NCBI RefSeq assembly: GCF_030851345.1 | Contig: NZ_JALPNU010000002.1 | Coordinates: forward strand, 186,001-250,000 | Source of the DNA: Marinifilum sp. D714 | GTDB taxonomy: Bacteria; Bacteroidota; Bacteroidia; Bacteroidales; Marinifilaceae | Direction of reading: 5' to 3' | DNA: 64,000 nt | Shown: positions 55,281 through 63,681 of the stretch, one piece after another | Position numbering within the stretch: the first letter of the stretch is position 1 | How the letters are laid out: each line of letters begins with the position of its first letter | The notes under the pieces: model-generated | Seen by the model: only the letters and a program-made list of their open reading frames with translations | Database searches by the model: none | What the model was told of the DNA's origin: nothing | Position numbers and translations under genes: made by a program

Positions 55281-56700
55281 AATTATTCTTTTTTTTGCCA
55301 ACTGGTTCAAGCCCCAGTTCTTTTCCTTTTTTAATCATGTAGTCATAGGCTGCTTCTCTTTCATTGGGAATAATTCCATCAAGAATTGCATCCTTTATGG
55401 CTACTTTTATATCGCCAATGGTTTTGCATGGTGACAAATTAAATGTATCGATAATCTCTTGTCCATCAATCGGAGGTTGGAAGTTGCGTATTGCATCTTT
55501 TTCTTCAACCTCTTTTAGTTTTTTGCGAACCAGCTGGAAATTGTCAAGGAATCGTTTTACCTTTTCTTCATTTTTAGATGTGATATCAGCTTCGCATAAT
55601 TTCATTAGGTCATCAATGTCATCACCAGCATCAAAAAGTAATCTTCGAACAGCAGAATCGGTTACTACCTCTTGAGCCAATACAATTGGTCTCATGTGCA
55701 GTAATACCATCTTCTGAACAAATTTCATCTTTTCATTTAAGGGCAATTTCATATTCTTAAAAATGCGAGGAACCATTTTTTCCCCAACAAAATTGTGAGC
55801 ATGGAAAGTCCAACCGATTCCTTTCACAAATTTTTTGGTATTTGGTTTGGCAATATCGTGTAGCAGTGCGGACCATCGAAGCCATAAATTATCGGAGTGA
55901 GGCACCAATTGATCTAAAACCTCAAGAGTATGATAGAAATTGTCTTTATGGCTAATTCCGTTTCTTGTTTCTCTTCCTTTCAATCTTTGAAACTCTGGAA
56001 AAATAATTTTCAACAAGCCACATTCTTCAAGCAATTTAAAACCAATTGATGGTTTAGCTGACATTACAATTTTATTTAGTTCCTCTATAATGCGCTCTTT
56101 AGAGATGATGTGAATGCGATCCTTGTTTTCTTTAATAGCTTCGAAAGTAATATCGGAAATTTTAAAGTTTAGCTGAGTTGCAAAACGAATAGCACGCATC
56201 ATTCTTAAAGGATCATCCGAGAAGGTAATCATGGGATCCATTGGTGTTTTAATGATTTTACTATTCAAATCATCAATGCCTCCAAAAGGATCCAAAAGTT
56301 CTCCAAAATTGTCTTTGTGTAGACTTAATGCTAGCGCATTAATGGTAAAATCTCTTCTTTTCTGGTCATCCTCTAAACTGCCATTTTCAACAATTGGCTT
56401 TCTAGAGTCTCTGTTGTATGATTCTTTTCTGGCACCTACGAATTCTATTTCAAGGTCTTTGAATTTTAGCATTGCAGTACCAAAGTTCTTAAAGACAGAT
56501 ACCTTAGGATTACCAGCTCTGTCTGCAACTTTTTGGGCCAATTCAATACCACTGCCAATTACAACTACATCAATATCTTTTGAACTGCGTTTTAAAAATA
56601 TATCTCTAACAAAGCCTCCAATTACATAGCTTTCGAGATTTTCTTCAGTTACAATTTCTGATATGATTGAAAATATAGGATGTTTTAAATGTTCTTTCAC
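55279..56700 (-). CDS. CCA tRNA nucleotidyltransferase / poly(A) polymerase family protein with HD domain
   Basis: 473 residues. Class II nucleotidyltransferase head: VIGGFVRDIFL and KDIDVVVIGSG (catalytic Asp pair), RRDFTINALALSL, and PLDLMRAIRF-like DPLRMMRAIRFATQL. C-terminal half includes an HD domain (WSALLHDIAKPNTKKF, HNFVGEKM). This is the CCA-adding enzyme layout used by many bacteria, and the tRNA-Val here lacks encoded CCA. A pure PcnB poly(A) polymerase usually lacks the HD domain, so CCA addition is more likely. Upstream 210 bases separate it from the thioredoxin gene. Confidence 0.9.
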   Translation of the reverse strand: MKEHLKHPIFSIISEIVTEENLESYVIGGFVRDIFLKRSSKDIDVVVIGSGIELAQKVADRAGNPKVSVFKNFGTAMLKFKDLEIEFVGARKESYNRDSRKPIVENGSLEDDQKRRDFTINALALSLHKDNFGELLDPFGGIDDLNSKIIKTPMDPMITFSDDPLRMMRAIRFATQLNFKISDITFEAIKENKDRIHIISKERIIEELNKIVMSAKPSIGFKLLEECGLLKIIFPEFQRLKGRETRNGISHKDNFYHTLEVLDQLVPHSDNLWLRWSALLHDIAKPNTKKFVKGIGWTFHAHNFVGEKMVPRIFKNMKLPLNEKMKFVQKMVLLHMRPIVLAQEVVTDSAVRRLLFDAGDDIDDLMKLCEADITSKNEEKVKRFLDNFQLVRKKLKEVEEKDAIRNFQPPIDGQEIIDTFNLSPCKTIGDIKVAIKDAILDGIIPNEREAAYDYMIKKGKELGLEPVGKKKNN

Positions 56701-56864
56701 TTATTTATTAGTCATATAGCCTGTAATCAGGCTGTTACTACTATTTTGTCGATACATGATATACCGACTGTTTAATTTCCTGACAAAATTACAATTAATT
56801 AAGTGGATTATGAAAATTCAGAGAAAAATAGGCTTTGGTATGTTAATTGTTTGATAAAAATATA

Positions 56865-56872
56865 TAGATTTG
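56865..56872 (+). promoter_or_regulatory. Candidate -7 element for the first thioredoxin gene
   Basis: TAGATTTG matches TAnnTTTG, 38 bases before the ATG; -33 partner uncertain. Confidence 0.4.
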
Positions 56873-56910
56873 TATATATTTATAGTAGTAAATTAAATTA
56901 GGCGTTAGTT

Positions 56911-57273
56911 ATGGTAGAACATTTAACGAAAGAATCGTTCAAAGAAAAAGTATTTGATTTCGAAAAAAATAAAGATTGGAAATTCGAAGGTAACAAACCA
57001 TGTTTGGTAGATTTTTATGCAGATTGGTGTGGACCATGTAAAATGGTAGCTCCTATTCTTGATGAGTTGAAGGCAGAATATGGCGAGGCTTTGGATATTT
57101 ATAAAATAGATACTGAGAAGGAACAAGAATTATCAGCAATGTTCGGAATTCAAAGTATTCCATCATTGTTGTTTATTCCTAAGGATGGTCAACCACAAAT
57201 GGCACAGGGGGCCTTATCAAAAGAAAATTTTAAACAAGCCTTTGCAGAAGTTTTAAAGGTTGAGGCAAAATAA
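56911..57273 (+). CDS. Thioredoxin, cytoplasmic
   Basis: 120 residues with the canonical WCGPC active site (C40, C43) in FYADWCGPCKMVAP and cis-proline in IQSIPSLLF. The N-terminal extension KESFKEKVFDFEKNKDWKFEGN precedes the fold and is shared with the next gene. A general disulfide reductase in the cytoplasm. No thioredoxin reductase gene is visible nearby. Confidence 0.96.
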   Translation: MVEHLTKESFKEKVFDFEKNKDWKFEGNKPCLVDFYADWCGPCKMVAPILDELKAEYGEALDIYKIDTEKEQELSAMFGIQSIPSLLFIPKDGQPQMAQGALSKENFKQAFAEVLKVEAK

Positions 57274-57459
57274 TTGCGATCACAATAAATGAATAACCTA
57301 TTAAAAATCAGTCGTAAATAGATATCTGCGTTGATTACTGAAAAGTTAAAGAGTTATTAACGGTCGTTGGCAGACACAATAAAAAGCAAATCATTATTAG
57401 TTTTAGAGCGATAATGAATTAAAAATGAAACGGTGTTTGCACCTGAAAAGAAAAAGAAA

Positions 57460-57900
57460 ATGAAGAAGTTTTTAATAATAATGTTGGTTGCTTTTATGGG
57501 AGTCCATAGTTATGCGCAATCGAATTCTGATGCTAAAATTATCCATTTAGATGATGATAGTTTTAAAGAAATGGTATTTGATTACGAAAAAGGTGGTGAT
57601 TGGAAATTTGAGGGGAATAAGCCTGTAATTGTTGATTTCTATGCAGATTGGTGTGGGCCTTGCAAAAGAATTGCTCCAGTACTAAAGGAATTGCAAAAGG
57701 AATATGGCGATGCCATTCAGATTTATAAAGTAGACACTGATAAGGCTCAAAAAGTATCAGCTGCATTTGGAATCAGAAGTATACCATCTTTGCTGTTTGT
57801 GCCTATGGAAGGCAAACCAACAATGGCTCAAGGAGCTTTGCCTAAGGCCACATTTGTAAAAGCAATTAATGACGTTTTGGGAGTGAAAGCCCCAAATTGA
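57460..57900 (+). CDS. Thioredoxin-like protein with signal peptide (paralogue of preceding gene)
   Basis: 146 residues from the ATG at 57460; an ATG-less start at 57433 adds nine basic residues before the signal and is rejected. Signal peptide MKKFLIIMLVAFMGVHSYAQ, then the same N-terminal extension (DDSFKEMVFDYEKGGDWKFEGN) and WCGPC active site (C65, C68) as the cytoplasmic copy. Likely a periplasmic thioredoxin. About two thirds identical by eye over the shared part, so it looks like a tandem duplication with acquisition of an export signal. Ends at the hairpin 57938-57962. Confidence 0.93.
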   Translation: MKKFLIIMLVAFMGVHSYAQSNSDAKIIHLDDDSFKEMVFDYEKGGDWKFEGNKPVIVDFYADWCGPCKRIAPVLKELQKEYGDAIQIYKVDTDKAQKVSAAFGIRSIPSLLFVPMEGKPTMAQGALPKATFVKAINDVLGVKAPN

Positions 57901-57937
57901 TTATAGGTTAGAGTAGTTATAATAGTTTAGGTTTTAG

Positions 57938-57962
57938 AAGTCGGCTTTTTGCCGACTTTTTT
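57938..57962 (+). terminator. Hairpin terminator after exported thioredoxin
   Basis: AAGTCGGC (57938-57945), loop TTTTT, GCCGACTT (57951-57958), T-run. Its tail overlaps the -33 box of the next promoter. Confidence 0.85.
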
Positions 57963-57990
57963 GTTTTTGCTAGTTTTCAGACTATCTTTG
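57960..57990 (+). promoter_or_regulatory. Promoter of the thiamine operon
   Basis: TTTG at 57960-57963, 19 bases, TATCTTTG at 57983-57990: a full Bacteroidetes consensus just before the TPP riboswitch. Confidence 0.8.
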
Positions 57991-57997
57991 CGCCAAA

Positions 57998-58105
57998 TCA
58001 CAGTGGGGTGCCTAATTTTAACTGGCTGAGATCATACCCTTATATCAATTGTTACTATTGATATCGAACCTGATCCGGATAATGCCGGCGTAGGAAAATT
58101 GCGAG
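57998..58105 (+). promoter_or_regulatory. TPP (THI-box) riboswitch
   Basis: Core blocks in the expected order: GGGGTGCC (58005-58012), GGCTGAGATCATACCC (58024-58039), an AT-rich variable helix (ATATCAA...TTGATAT), then ACCTGATCCGGATAATGCCGGCGTAGGAAAA-type block (58068-58098; key CTGAT, GGATAATGCC, GCGTAGGAA). It lies between a good promoter and the thiamine uptake genes, so TPP should repress them. No strong terminator hairpin follows before the TonB receptor gene at 58178, so translational control of the first gene is likely. Confidence 0.95.
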
Positions 58106-58177
58106 CTAACTTTTCGCCAACCTGATCTTATAAATACCTCATTGCAATATTTTATTAACGTTTTAATTTATTACACA

Positions 58178-60643
58178 ATGTTTAAGCAAATGAACTCTGT
58201 CTTGCGCAGAGCAACTCTGTTAATTGTATTGCAATTTGTATGCTTTATCGGTTTTTCACAATTAAATGTAAATGGAAAAGTTACCGATAAAAGCGGAAAT
58301 GCACTTCCTGGTGCAGCAATTGCAGTAAAAGGAACTTATTTGGGAACTGTTACCAATTCATATGGTGAATATCAGTTTACAAATTTAAAAGCTGGAGAAT
58401 ACCAATTTGTGATCTCTTTTTTGGGTTATGAAACAAAGGAAAGTTCTGTAAAGCTTACTGAATCAAAGAATTTAGATTTTAAATTAAATCCAACTGCCAT
58501 AATGGCCGAAGAGGTGCTGGTTGCAGCAACAAGAGCAGGAAACAAAGCTCCTGTAGCAGTAACCAATTTGGGTGGAGAAGAGGTTAGAAAGCAAAATACA
58601 GGTCAGGATATTCCATACCAGTTAAGCTTGACTCCTTCTTTGGTAGAATCATCGGAAGCTGGTAATGGTGTTGGTTATTCAGCATTACGCATTCGTGGTA
58701 CGGATGCTTCTCGTATTAATGTTACCATAAATGGTGTGCCATTGAATGACTCAGAATCGCAAGGTGTATTTTGGGTAAACATGCCAGATTTTGCTTCATC
58801 GGTTGATAACATTCAAATTCAACGTGGAGTTGGAACATCTACCAATGGTGCTGCAGCTTTTGGAGCTACTATTAACTTTCAAACAGAAACTGTAAATGCA
58901 GATCCTTATGCTGAAGTTCAAAGTGTAGCTGGATCGTTCAATACTTTCCGTAATACTTTTAAAGCTGGAACAGGCTTAATCAATGGAAAATTTAGTTTTG
59001 ATGCTCGTTACTCAAAGTTAAAGTCTGACGGATATGTTGACCGTGCATTTTCTGATCATGAATCATTTTTTGCCAGTGGTACTTATTACACAGAAAGAAG
59101 CATGTTGAAATTCAACATCATTTCGGGTGATCAAAAAACGGGTATTAGCTGGTGGGGGAACCCTACTATTAATAATCCTGATGAAAGTGTTGTTGAGGAT
59201 AGAAGATACAATCCTGCAGGAGAGTATATTGACGAAAATGGTGTTACAAGGTATTACGACAATCAGACTGATAATTACAAGCAAACGCATTATCAGTTGT
59301 TCTACTCACAAGAGTTGACTTCCAATCTGAATTTGAATGCAGCTCTTCACTATACAAAAGGAAAAGGATTCTATGAGCAGTTTCAAGATGATGATAATGA
59401 TTATCATACTACCGATTACAAGTCTTATGGGTTAACAAATCCTACTGTTGATGGAAAGGAAGTTACCAAAACTGATTTAACTCGTCAAAAGTGGTTGAAG
59501 AACGATTTTTACGGATTTACATATTCGTTAAATTATAAAAAGAACAGAATTGATGCATCATTTGGTGGTGCCTGGAATCGTTATGACGGAGATCATTTTG
59601 GAAATATTCTTTGGGCTCAAAACGGTGGGGTTCCTAATGGTCATCAATGGTATTTGAATACTGGAGAGAAGACCGATTACAATGTTTTTGCCAAGATGAA
59701 TGTTGAATTGAGCGACAAATTAAATGCGTATGGAGATGTTCAGTATCGTCATATTTCTTACGATATGGATGGTACGGATGATGATCTTTTGCCATTGGTT
59801 CAGGAGCATAAATTTGATTTCTTCAATCCTAAAGTGGGATTGTATTATACCCTTAACGATAGAAACTCAGCTTATGCATCATTTGGTGTAGCTCATCGTG
59901 AGCCAACTCGTGCAAACTTTAAAGATGCCAAAGGCGATCCAAGTTCATATCCTGTTGATGAGTCATTATTTGATTATGAATTGGGTTATAACTATAAATC
60001 TGCGAAAGCAACTTTTGGTGTAAATCTTTACTACATGTACTATCGCGATCAGTTGGTACCAACAGGAGAGAAAAATAGCGTTGGCTATGATATCATGACA
60101 AATGTAGATAAGAGTTACCGAACAGGTATTGAATTGATTTGGGGTGTACAGATTTTTCCAACATTAAAATGGGATGCTAACCTTACTTTAAGTCGCAACA
60201 GAATTAAAGACTTTGTAGAGTATTCAACTTACTACGATGAAAATTGGAACAAAGAATATAAAGGGAAAGAGTTAGGAGATACAGACATTAGCTACTCACC
60301 GGAAACAGTTGGAAGCAGCATTTTAACCTGGACTCCTTCAAAAGGTTTTGATGTAAGTTTTGTTAGCAAGTATGTAGGGGAACAGTATTTTGATAATACT
60401 GCTAGTGCAGATCGAAAGTTGGATGATTACAATGTTCACAACTTAAGATTGAACTACAGTATCAAACCAAGTTGGATGAAAGAAATTGTTTTCCAATTAA
60501 GCATTAACAATGTATTTGATACCAAGTATGAAAACAATGCATATGGTGGAAACTGGTATGAGCAAGGTGTTGAAAAAACATGGAGATACTATTATCCACA
60601 GGCAGGAACAAATGTTCTGGCAGGTGTAACATTACGATTCTAA
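58178..60643 (+). CDS. TonB-dependent receptor, probable thiamine outer-membrane transporter
   Basis: 821 residues from the ATG at 58178 (58190 is an alternative). Signal peptide, carboxypeptidase-like domain (about 35-115; VNGKVTDKSGNALPGAAIAVKG), plug (about 125-240; PVAVTNLGGEEVRKQNTGQDIPYQLSLTPS), and a C-terminal barrel ending in RYYYPQAGTNVLAGVTLRF with terminal Phe. Lies directly under a TPP riboswitch and before PnuT and thiamine pyrophosphokinase genes, so thiamine uptake is a strong inference; such thiamine receptors (OMR1-type) have been described in Bacteroidetes. Confidence 0.93.
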   Translation: MFKQMNSVLRRATLLIVLQFVCFIGFSQLNVNGKVTDKSGNALPGAAIAVKGTYLGTVTNSYGEYQFTNLKAGEYQFVISFLGYETKESSVKLTESKNLDFKLNPTAIMAEEVLVAATRAGNKAPVAVTNLGGEEVRKQNTGQDIPYQLSLTPSLVESSEAGNGVGYSALRIRGTDASRINVTINGVPLNDSESQGVFWVNMPDFASSVDNIQIQRGVGTSTNGAAAFGATINFQTETVNADPYAEVQSVAGSFNTFRNTFKAGTGLINGKFSFDARYSKLKSDGYVDRAFSDHESFFASGTYYTERSMLKFNIISGDQKTGISWWGNPTINNPDESVVEDRRYNPAGEYIDENGVTRYYDNQTDNYKQTHYQLFYSQELTSNLNLNAALHYTKGKGFYEQFQDDDNDYHTTDYKSYGLTNPTVDGKEVTKTDLTRQKWLKNDFYGFTYSLNYKKNRIDASFGGAWNRYDGDHFGNILWAQNGGVPNGHQWYLNTGEKTDYNVFAKMNVELSDKLNAYGDVQYRHISYDMDGTDDDLLPLVQEHKFDFFNPKVGLYYTLNDRNSAYASFGVAHREPTRANFKDAKGDPSSYPVDESLFDYELGYNYKSAKATFGVNLYYMYYRDQLVPTGEKNSVGYDIMTNVDKSYRTGIELIWGVQIFPTLKWDANLTLSRNRIKDFVEYSTYYDENWNKEYKGKELGDTDISYSPETVGSSILTWTPSKGFDVSFVSKYVGEQYFDNTASADRKLDDYNVHNLRLNYSIKPSWMKEIVFQLSINNVFDTKYENNAYGGNWYEQGVEKTWRYYYPQAGTNVLAGVTLRF

Positions 60644-60655
60644 AATATAATTTTG

Positions 60656-60681
60656 TAGAGGCGCACGACTGTGCGTCTCTA
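60656..60681. repeat. Palindromic intergenic repeat between TonB receptor and pnuT
   Basis: TAGAGGCGCAC, loop GACT, GTGCGTCTCTA: an 11-bp stem with one G-U pair. From memory, GTAGAGACGCAC...GTGCGTCTCTAC is a frequent dispersed repeat in Bacteroidota. It lacks a T-run, so termination is not expected. Confidence 0.65.
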
Positions 60682-60696
60682 TCTAATGATTAATAT

Positions 60697-61290
60697 ATGA
60701 ACTGGATAACTGACAATATTGTTGAAATCATAGGAACCATATTAGGATTATTATTTCTGTACCTGGAAATCAAACAGAACAAATGGTTGTGGCCTGTAGG
60801 TTTGCTTACTTCTGTAATGTATATCTATGTGTTTTTTGTGGCCAAGCTGTATGCTGATATGTCACTTCAGTTCTATTACGTTTTTATCAGTATTTATGGA
60901 TGGATTTTATGGGCAAGGGGGAAACAGCAAGAAAAAGAACTGCCTGTCATCCGTTTAAACATGAATTTATTTCTAAAACTATTAGTGACCAGCATTGCAA
61001 TTTATGCCTTAATTGCTTTCATTTTAGTCAACTTTACCGACGGTTCGATTCCATACTGGGATGCATTTACCACGGCATTGAGTATTGTTGCTACATGGAT
61101 GTTGGCTCGCAAGATACTGGAACAATGGTTGGTTTGGATTGTTGTAAACTCGGTTTCTTTAGGCTTATATATTTATAAAGATTTGAATTTTACTGCAATA
61201 CTTTTCTTTTTCTATACTACCATGGCTGTTGTTGGCTACCTGCAATGGAAAAAAGACATGCTTCGTTCTCAGGCTATTTCAGGTAAATAA
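60697..61290 (+). CDS. pnuT: PnuC-family transporter, probable thiamine transporter PnuT
   Basis: 197 residues with about seven helices. Contains the PnuC landmarks: IKQNKWLWPVGLLTSVMYIYVFF near the start and a W-rich later segment (WLVWIVVNSVSLGLYIYKDLNFTA). PnuC members facilitate nicotinamide riboside, riboflavin or thiamine uptake; the TPP riboswitch, TonB receptor and thiamine pyrophosphokinase around it point to thiamine. Confidence 0.9.
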   Translation: MNWITDNIVEIIGTILGLLFLYLEIKQNKWLWPVGLLTSVMYIYVFFVAKLYADMSLQFYYVFISIYGWILWARGKQQEKELPVIRLNMNLFLKLLVTSIAIYALIAFILVNFTDGSIPYWDAFTTALSIVATWMLARKILEQWLVWIVVNSVSLGLYIYKDLNFTAILFFFYTTMAVVGYLQWKKDMLRSQAISGK

Positions 61291-61330
61291 TTAAATTTAC
61301 AGGCTCAAATTTTATCATCACTGATCGAGA

Positions 61331-61954
61331 ATGCAAAAGAAAGCTGTAATATTAGCAAACGGAGCCTTTCCAACTCACGAAATCCCATTAAAGGAGCTAA
61401 AAGAATCAAAACATATCATTTGTTGCGACGGTGCAATTAACAATTTGGAAAAAGCAGGATTAGAACCTTTTGCCATTATTGGTGATTTGGATTCTTTAGA
61501 TTCAGAATTGAAATGGAAGTATAAGGAGATTATACATCACTTTTCAAATCAAGATACCAATGATTTAACCAAGGCGGTTGAATGGTGTATAGCAAATAAG
61601 TATAACGAAATAGCTATAGTTGGAGCAACGGGTAAGCGCGATGATCACATGATTGGTAATGTGTTTCTATTGCCGCAATATGCCAAAAAAGTAAAAGTTA
61701 AAATGCTAACCAGTTATGGCGTATTTACGCCAATAGTTCGCTCAAAGAATTTTGATAGTTTTACCAGACAACAAGTTTCCATTTTCTCACCAAACCGAGA
61801 TACACTAATTACCACAGCAAACTTGCGATATGCTTTAACTAATCAGAAATTGGAAATGATGTGGCAAGGTACCTTAAATGAATCGATGGGTGATAGTTTC
61901 AGAATTGAATTTGAAGGAGGGCCATTGATTGTATTTCAAGAATACGAGCAGTAA
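61331..61954 (+). CDS. Thiamine diphosphokinase
   Basis: 207 residues. N-terminal catalytic domain with ICCDGAINNLEKAG, IIGDLDSLDS, QDTNDLTKAVEW and GATGKRDDHMIGN, the substrate- and Mg-binding blocks of TPK; C-terminal beta-domain ends NESMGDSFRIEFEGGPLIVF. It transfers pyrophosphate from ATP to thiamine, completing the salvage pathway that starts with the two upstream transport genes. Confidence 0.95.
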   Translation: MQKKAVILANGAFPTHEIPLKELKESKHIICCDGAINNLEKAGLEPFAIIGDLDSLDSELKWKYKEIIHHFSNQDTNDLTKAVEWCIANKYNEIAIVGATGKRDDHMIGNVFLLPQYAKKVKVKMLTSYGVFTPIVRSKNFDSFTRQQVSIFSPNRDTLITTANLRYALTNQKLEMMWQGTLNESMGDSFRIEFEGGPLIVFQEYEQ

Positions 61955-62202
61955 TTGCTAAACCCCTTTCACTTATCCAATAAGCAATCCCGCTTATTAC
62001 TGCAAAGTGACATTACTTTCCCTTAAGTGATTAATGTTTCTACCGCTCGGTATAAACACCTTCTACCGTACGGTATAAAATCCTTCTACCGCCTGTAGAA
62101 GAAGTCTTGTTTCAAGTGTATTTTTGAGTGCTTATTAGGGGGAAGCTTGGTGCCCTTCTTGAATTGATCAATATTTAAGTCTTTCCTATTCAAGTTTTTT
62201 GC
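61955..62202. other. Gene-free region holding a tandem repeat; otherwise nothing recognised
   Basis: No ORF of coding quality. It contains the repeat at 62038-62106; the promoter of the next gene begins at 62203. No hairpin terminator for the thiamine operon was found. Confidence 0.5.
62038..62106. repeat. 23-bp tandem array, three units
   Basis: Units at 62038-62060, 62061-62083 and 62084-62106 each begin TTCTACCG. Each contains a dyad: TACCGCTCGGTA, TACCGTACGGTA (perfect 12-bp palindrome) and CTTCTAC...GTAGAAG. Confidence 0.8.
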
Positions 62203-62231
62203 TTGCTATGAAAAAATCATGATTATATTTG
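62203..62231 (+). promoter_or_regulatory. Promoter of the porin-like gene
   Basis: TTG (62203-62205), 18 bases, TATATTTG (62224-62231); the ATG is 28 bases later. Confidence 0.7.
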
Positions 62232-62258
62232 CAGCCGAATTAAAACCTAACAAAATCG

Positions 62259-63527
62259 ATGAAAAAATTAAAAACTCTGTTATTGCTTTTTGTTTCATTC
62301 ATAAGCATTTCAGGTCTTAACGCACAAAAAAAAGAACTGCCAGTTTCGGTGAAATTTGGTGGATATGTACACACTCTATTCACTTACGATACCCGTCAAA
62401 TGGTTGCTGCACGCGAAGGTCATATTCTACTGTATCCTAAAAATGAGATTTTAGATGCTGCAGGCGAAGATATTAATGAAGGTGGTGTGTACAATATGGC
62501 GGTAATTCAATCGAGAATGAATGCCAAGATTACTGGTCCTGAAATTTTGGGTGCAAAAACCAACGGAATGATTGAAGCTGAGTTTATTGGAAACGGTGAA
62601 TCGGATACCAATGGTTTACGTGTGCGTCATGCATTTGTAAATTTGGATTGGGGCAATACTTCTCTTTTAATCGGACAGACATGGTCTCCATTGTTTGTTG
62701 CTGAAGTTTTCCCATTTACGGTAGGTGCCAATGCAGGTTTGCCATTCAAGCCATTTGCTCGTAATCCGCAAGTGAGATTAACTCATAAAACAGGCAATTG
62801 GAAACTGTTGGCAGCAATTGCAACAGAAAGAGATTATACAAGTACTGGTCCTGATGGATCTTCTAACAAATATTTAAGAAATGCCGGGATGCCAATTGTT
62901 CAAGGACAGGCGCATTATTACTTAGGGAAGAAAAAACACCTGTTTGGTGTAAGTGGTGAATACAAGAATCTTAAACCATCATTGATGAGTACAACTGGTT
63001 CTAAAGAAAATGGAGATTATCAGGAATGGAAAAATGATGAAACCATTTCATCATGGGCAATTATGGGATATTTCAAATTGAATTTCAATCCGGTTACTTT
63101 TAAGGCTCAAACCACTTATGGTACCAACCTTACTGATGTGTTAATGTTGGGCGGATATGCTGTGAAGGATTTGAATCCTGTAACCAACGAAGCATCATAC
63201 ACAGGCATTAAAGTAATTGGGTCGTGGGCTGAGTTTTCTTACAAGAAAAATGATTGGGAATATGCCTTCCTTGCTGGATATTCTAAAAATTACGGTGCCC
63301 AGGATGATATTGCCTCGACAGATTTGGTTTATGCAAGAAGCAAAGACATTGGAGAGTTGTACCGTTTGGCACCACGTGTTTGTAAAAAATACAAGAACTT
63401 AAAGTTCGAATTTGAAGCGGAGTATACTGCTGCTGCATATGGTAAACTTGCAGAAAAAGCTAAGGTTGAAGATACCAAGTGGATAGGTGGTACGAGATAT
63501 TCATTAGGAGTATATTACTTTTTTTAA
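62259..63527 (+). CDS. Outer-membrane porin-like protein (DcaP/phosphate-selective-porin-like)
   Basis: 422 residues, signal peptide (MKKLKTLLLLFVSFISISG...NAQ), then a single beta-barrel. VKFGGYVHTLFTYDTRQ, IQSRMNAKITGPEI, GLRVRHAFVNLDWGNTSLLIGQTWSPLF and a terminal aromatic strand YSLGVYYFF resemble DcaP-type porins of general diffusion for organic acids. Substrate unknown. Single-gene unit with its own promoter. Confidence 0.82.
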   Translation: MKKLKTLLLLFVSFISISGLNAQKKELPVSVKFGGYVHTLFTYDTRQMVAAREGHILLYPKNEILDAAGEDINEGGVYNMAVIQSRMNAKITGPEILGAKTNGMIEAEFIGNGESDTNGLRVRHAFVNLDWGNTSLLIGQTWSPLFVAEVFPFTVGANAGLPFKPFARNPQVRLTHKTGNWKLLAAIATERDYTSTGPDGSSNKYLRNAGMPIVQGQAHYYLGKKKHLFGVSGEYKNLKPSLMSTTGSKENGDYQEWKNDETISSWAIMGYFKLNFNPVTFKAQTTYGTNLTDVLMLGGYAVKDLNPVTNEASYTGIKVIGSWAEFSYKKNDWEYAFLAGYSKNYGAQDDIASTDLVYARSKDIGELYRLAPRVCKKYKNLKFEFEAEYTAAAYGKLAEKAKVEDTKWIGGTRYSLGVYYFF

Positions 63528-63681
63528 TTATAAATGATGAATTATGAGTTATGAATGTAAATAAAACCAAGACTCTGTATGATGTATTGTGGATAAGTTT
63601 TTCAAATAACGATCGATTTAGTTACCCACTAAATTTCATATAGCACCAAAATTCATAACTCATAATTTCTAATTCATAATT
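63526..63681. repeat. MITE-like inverted repeat, 31-bp arms
   Basis: Arms 63526-63556 and 63651-63681 are reverse complements at 27 of 31 positions (ATTATGAGTTATGAAT motif), with a 94-bp interior without a gene. The left arm touches the porin stop codon and the right arm reaches the end of the histidine kinase gene. Confidence 0.8.
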
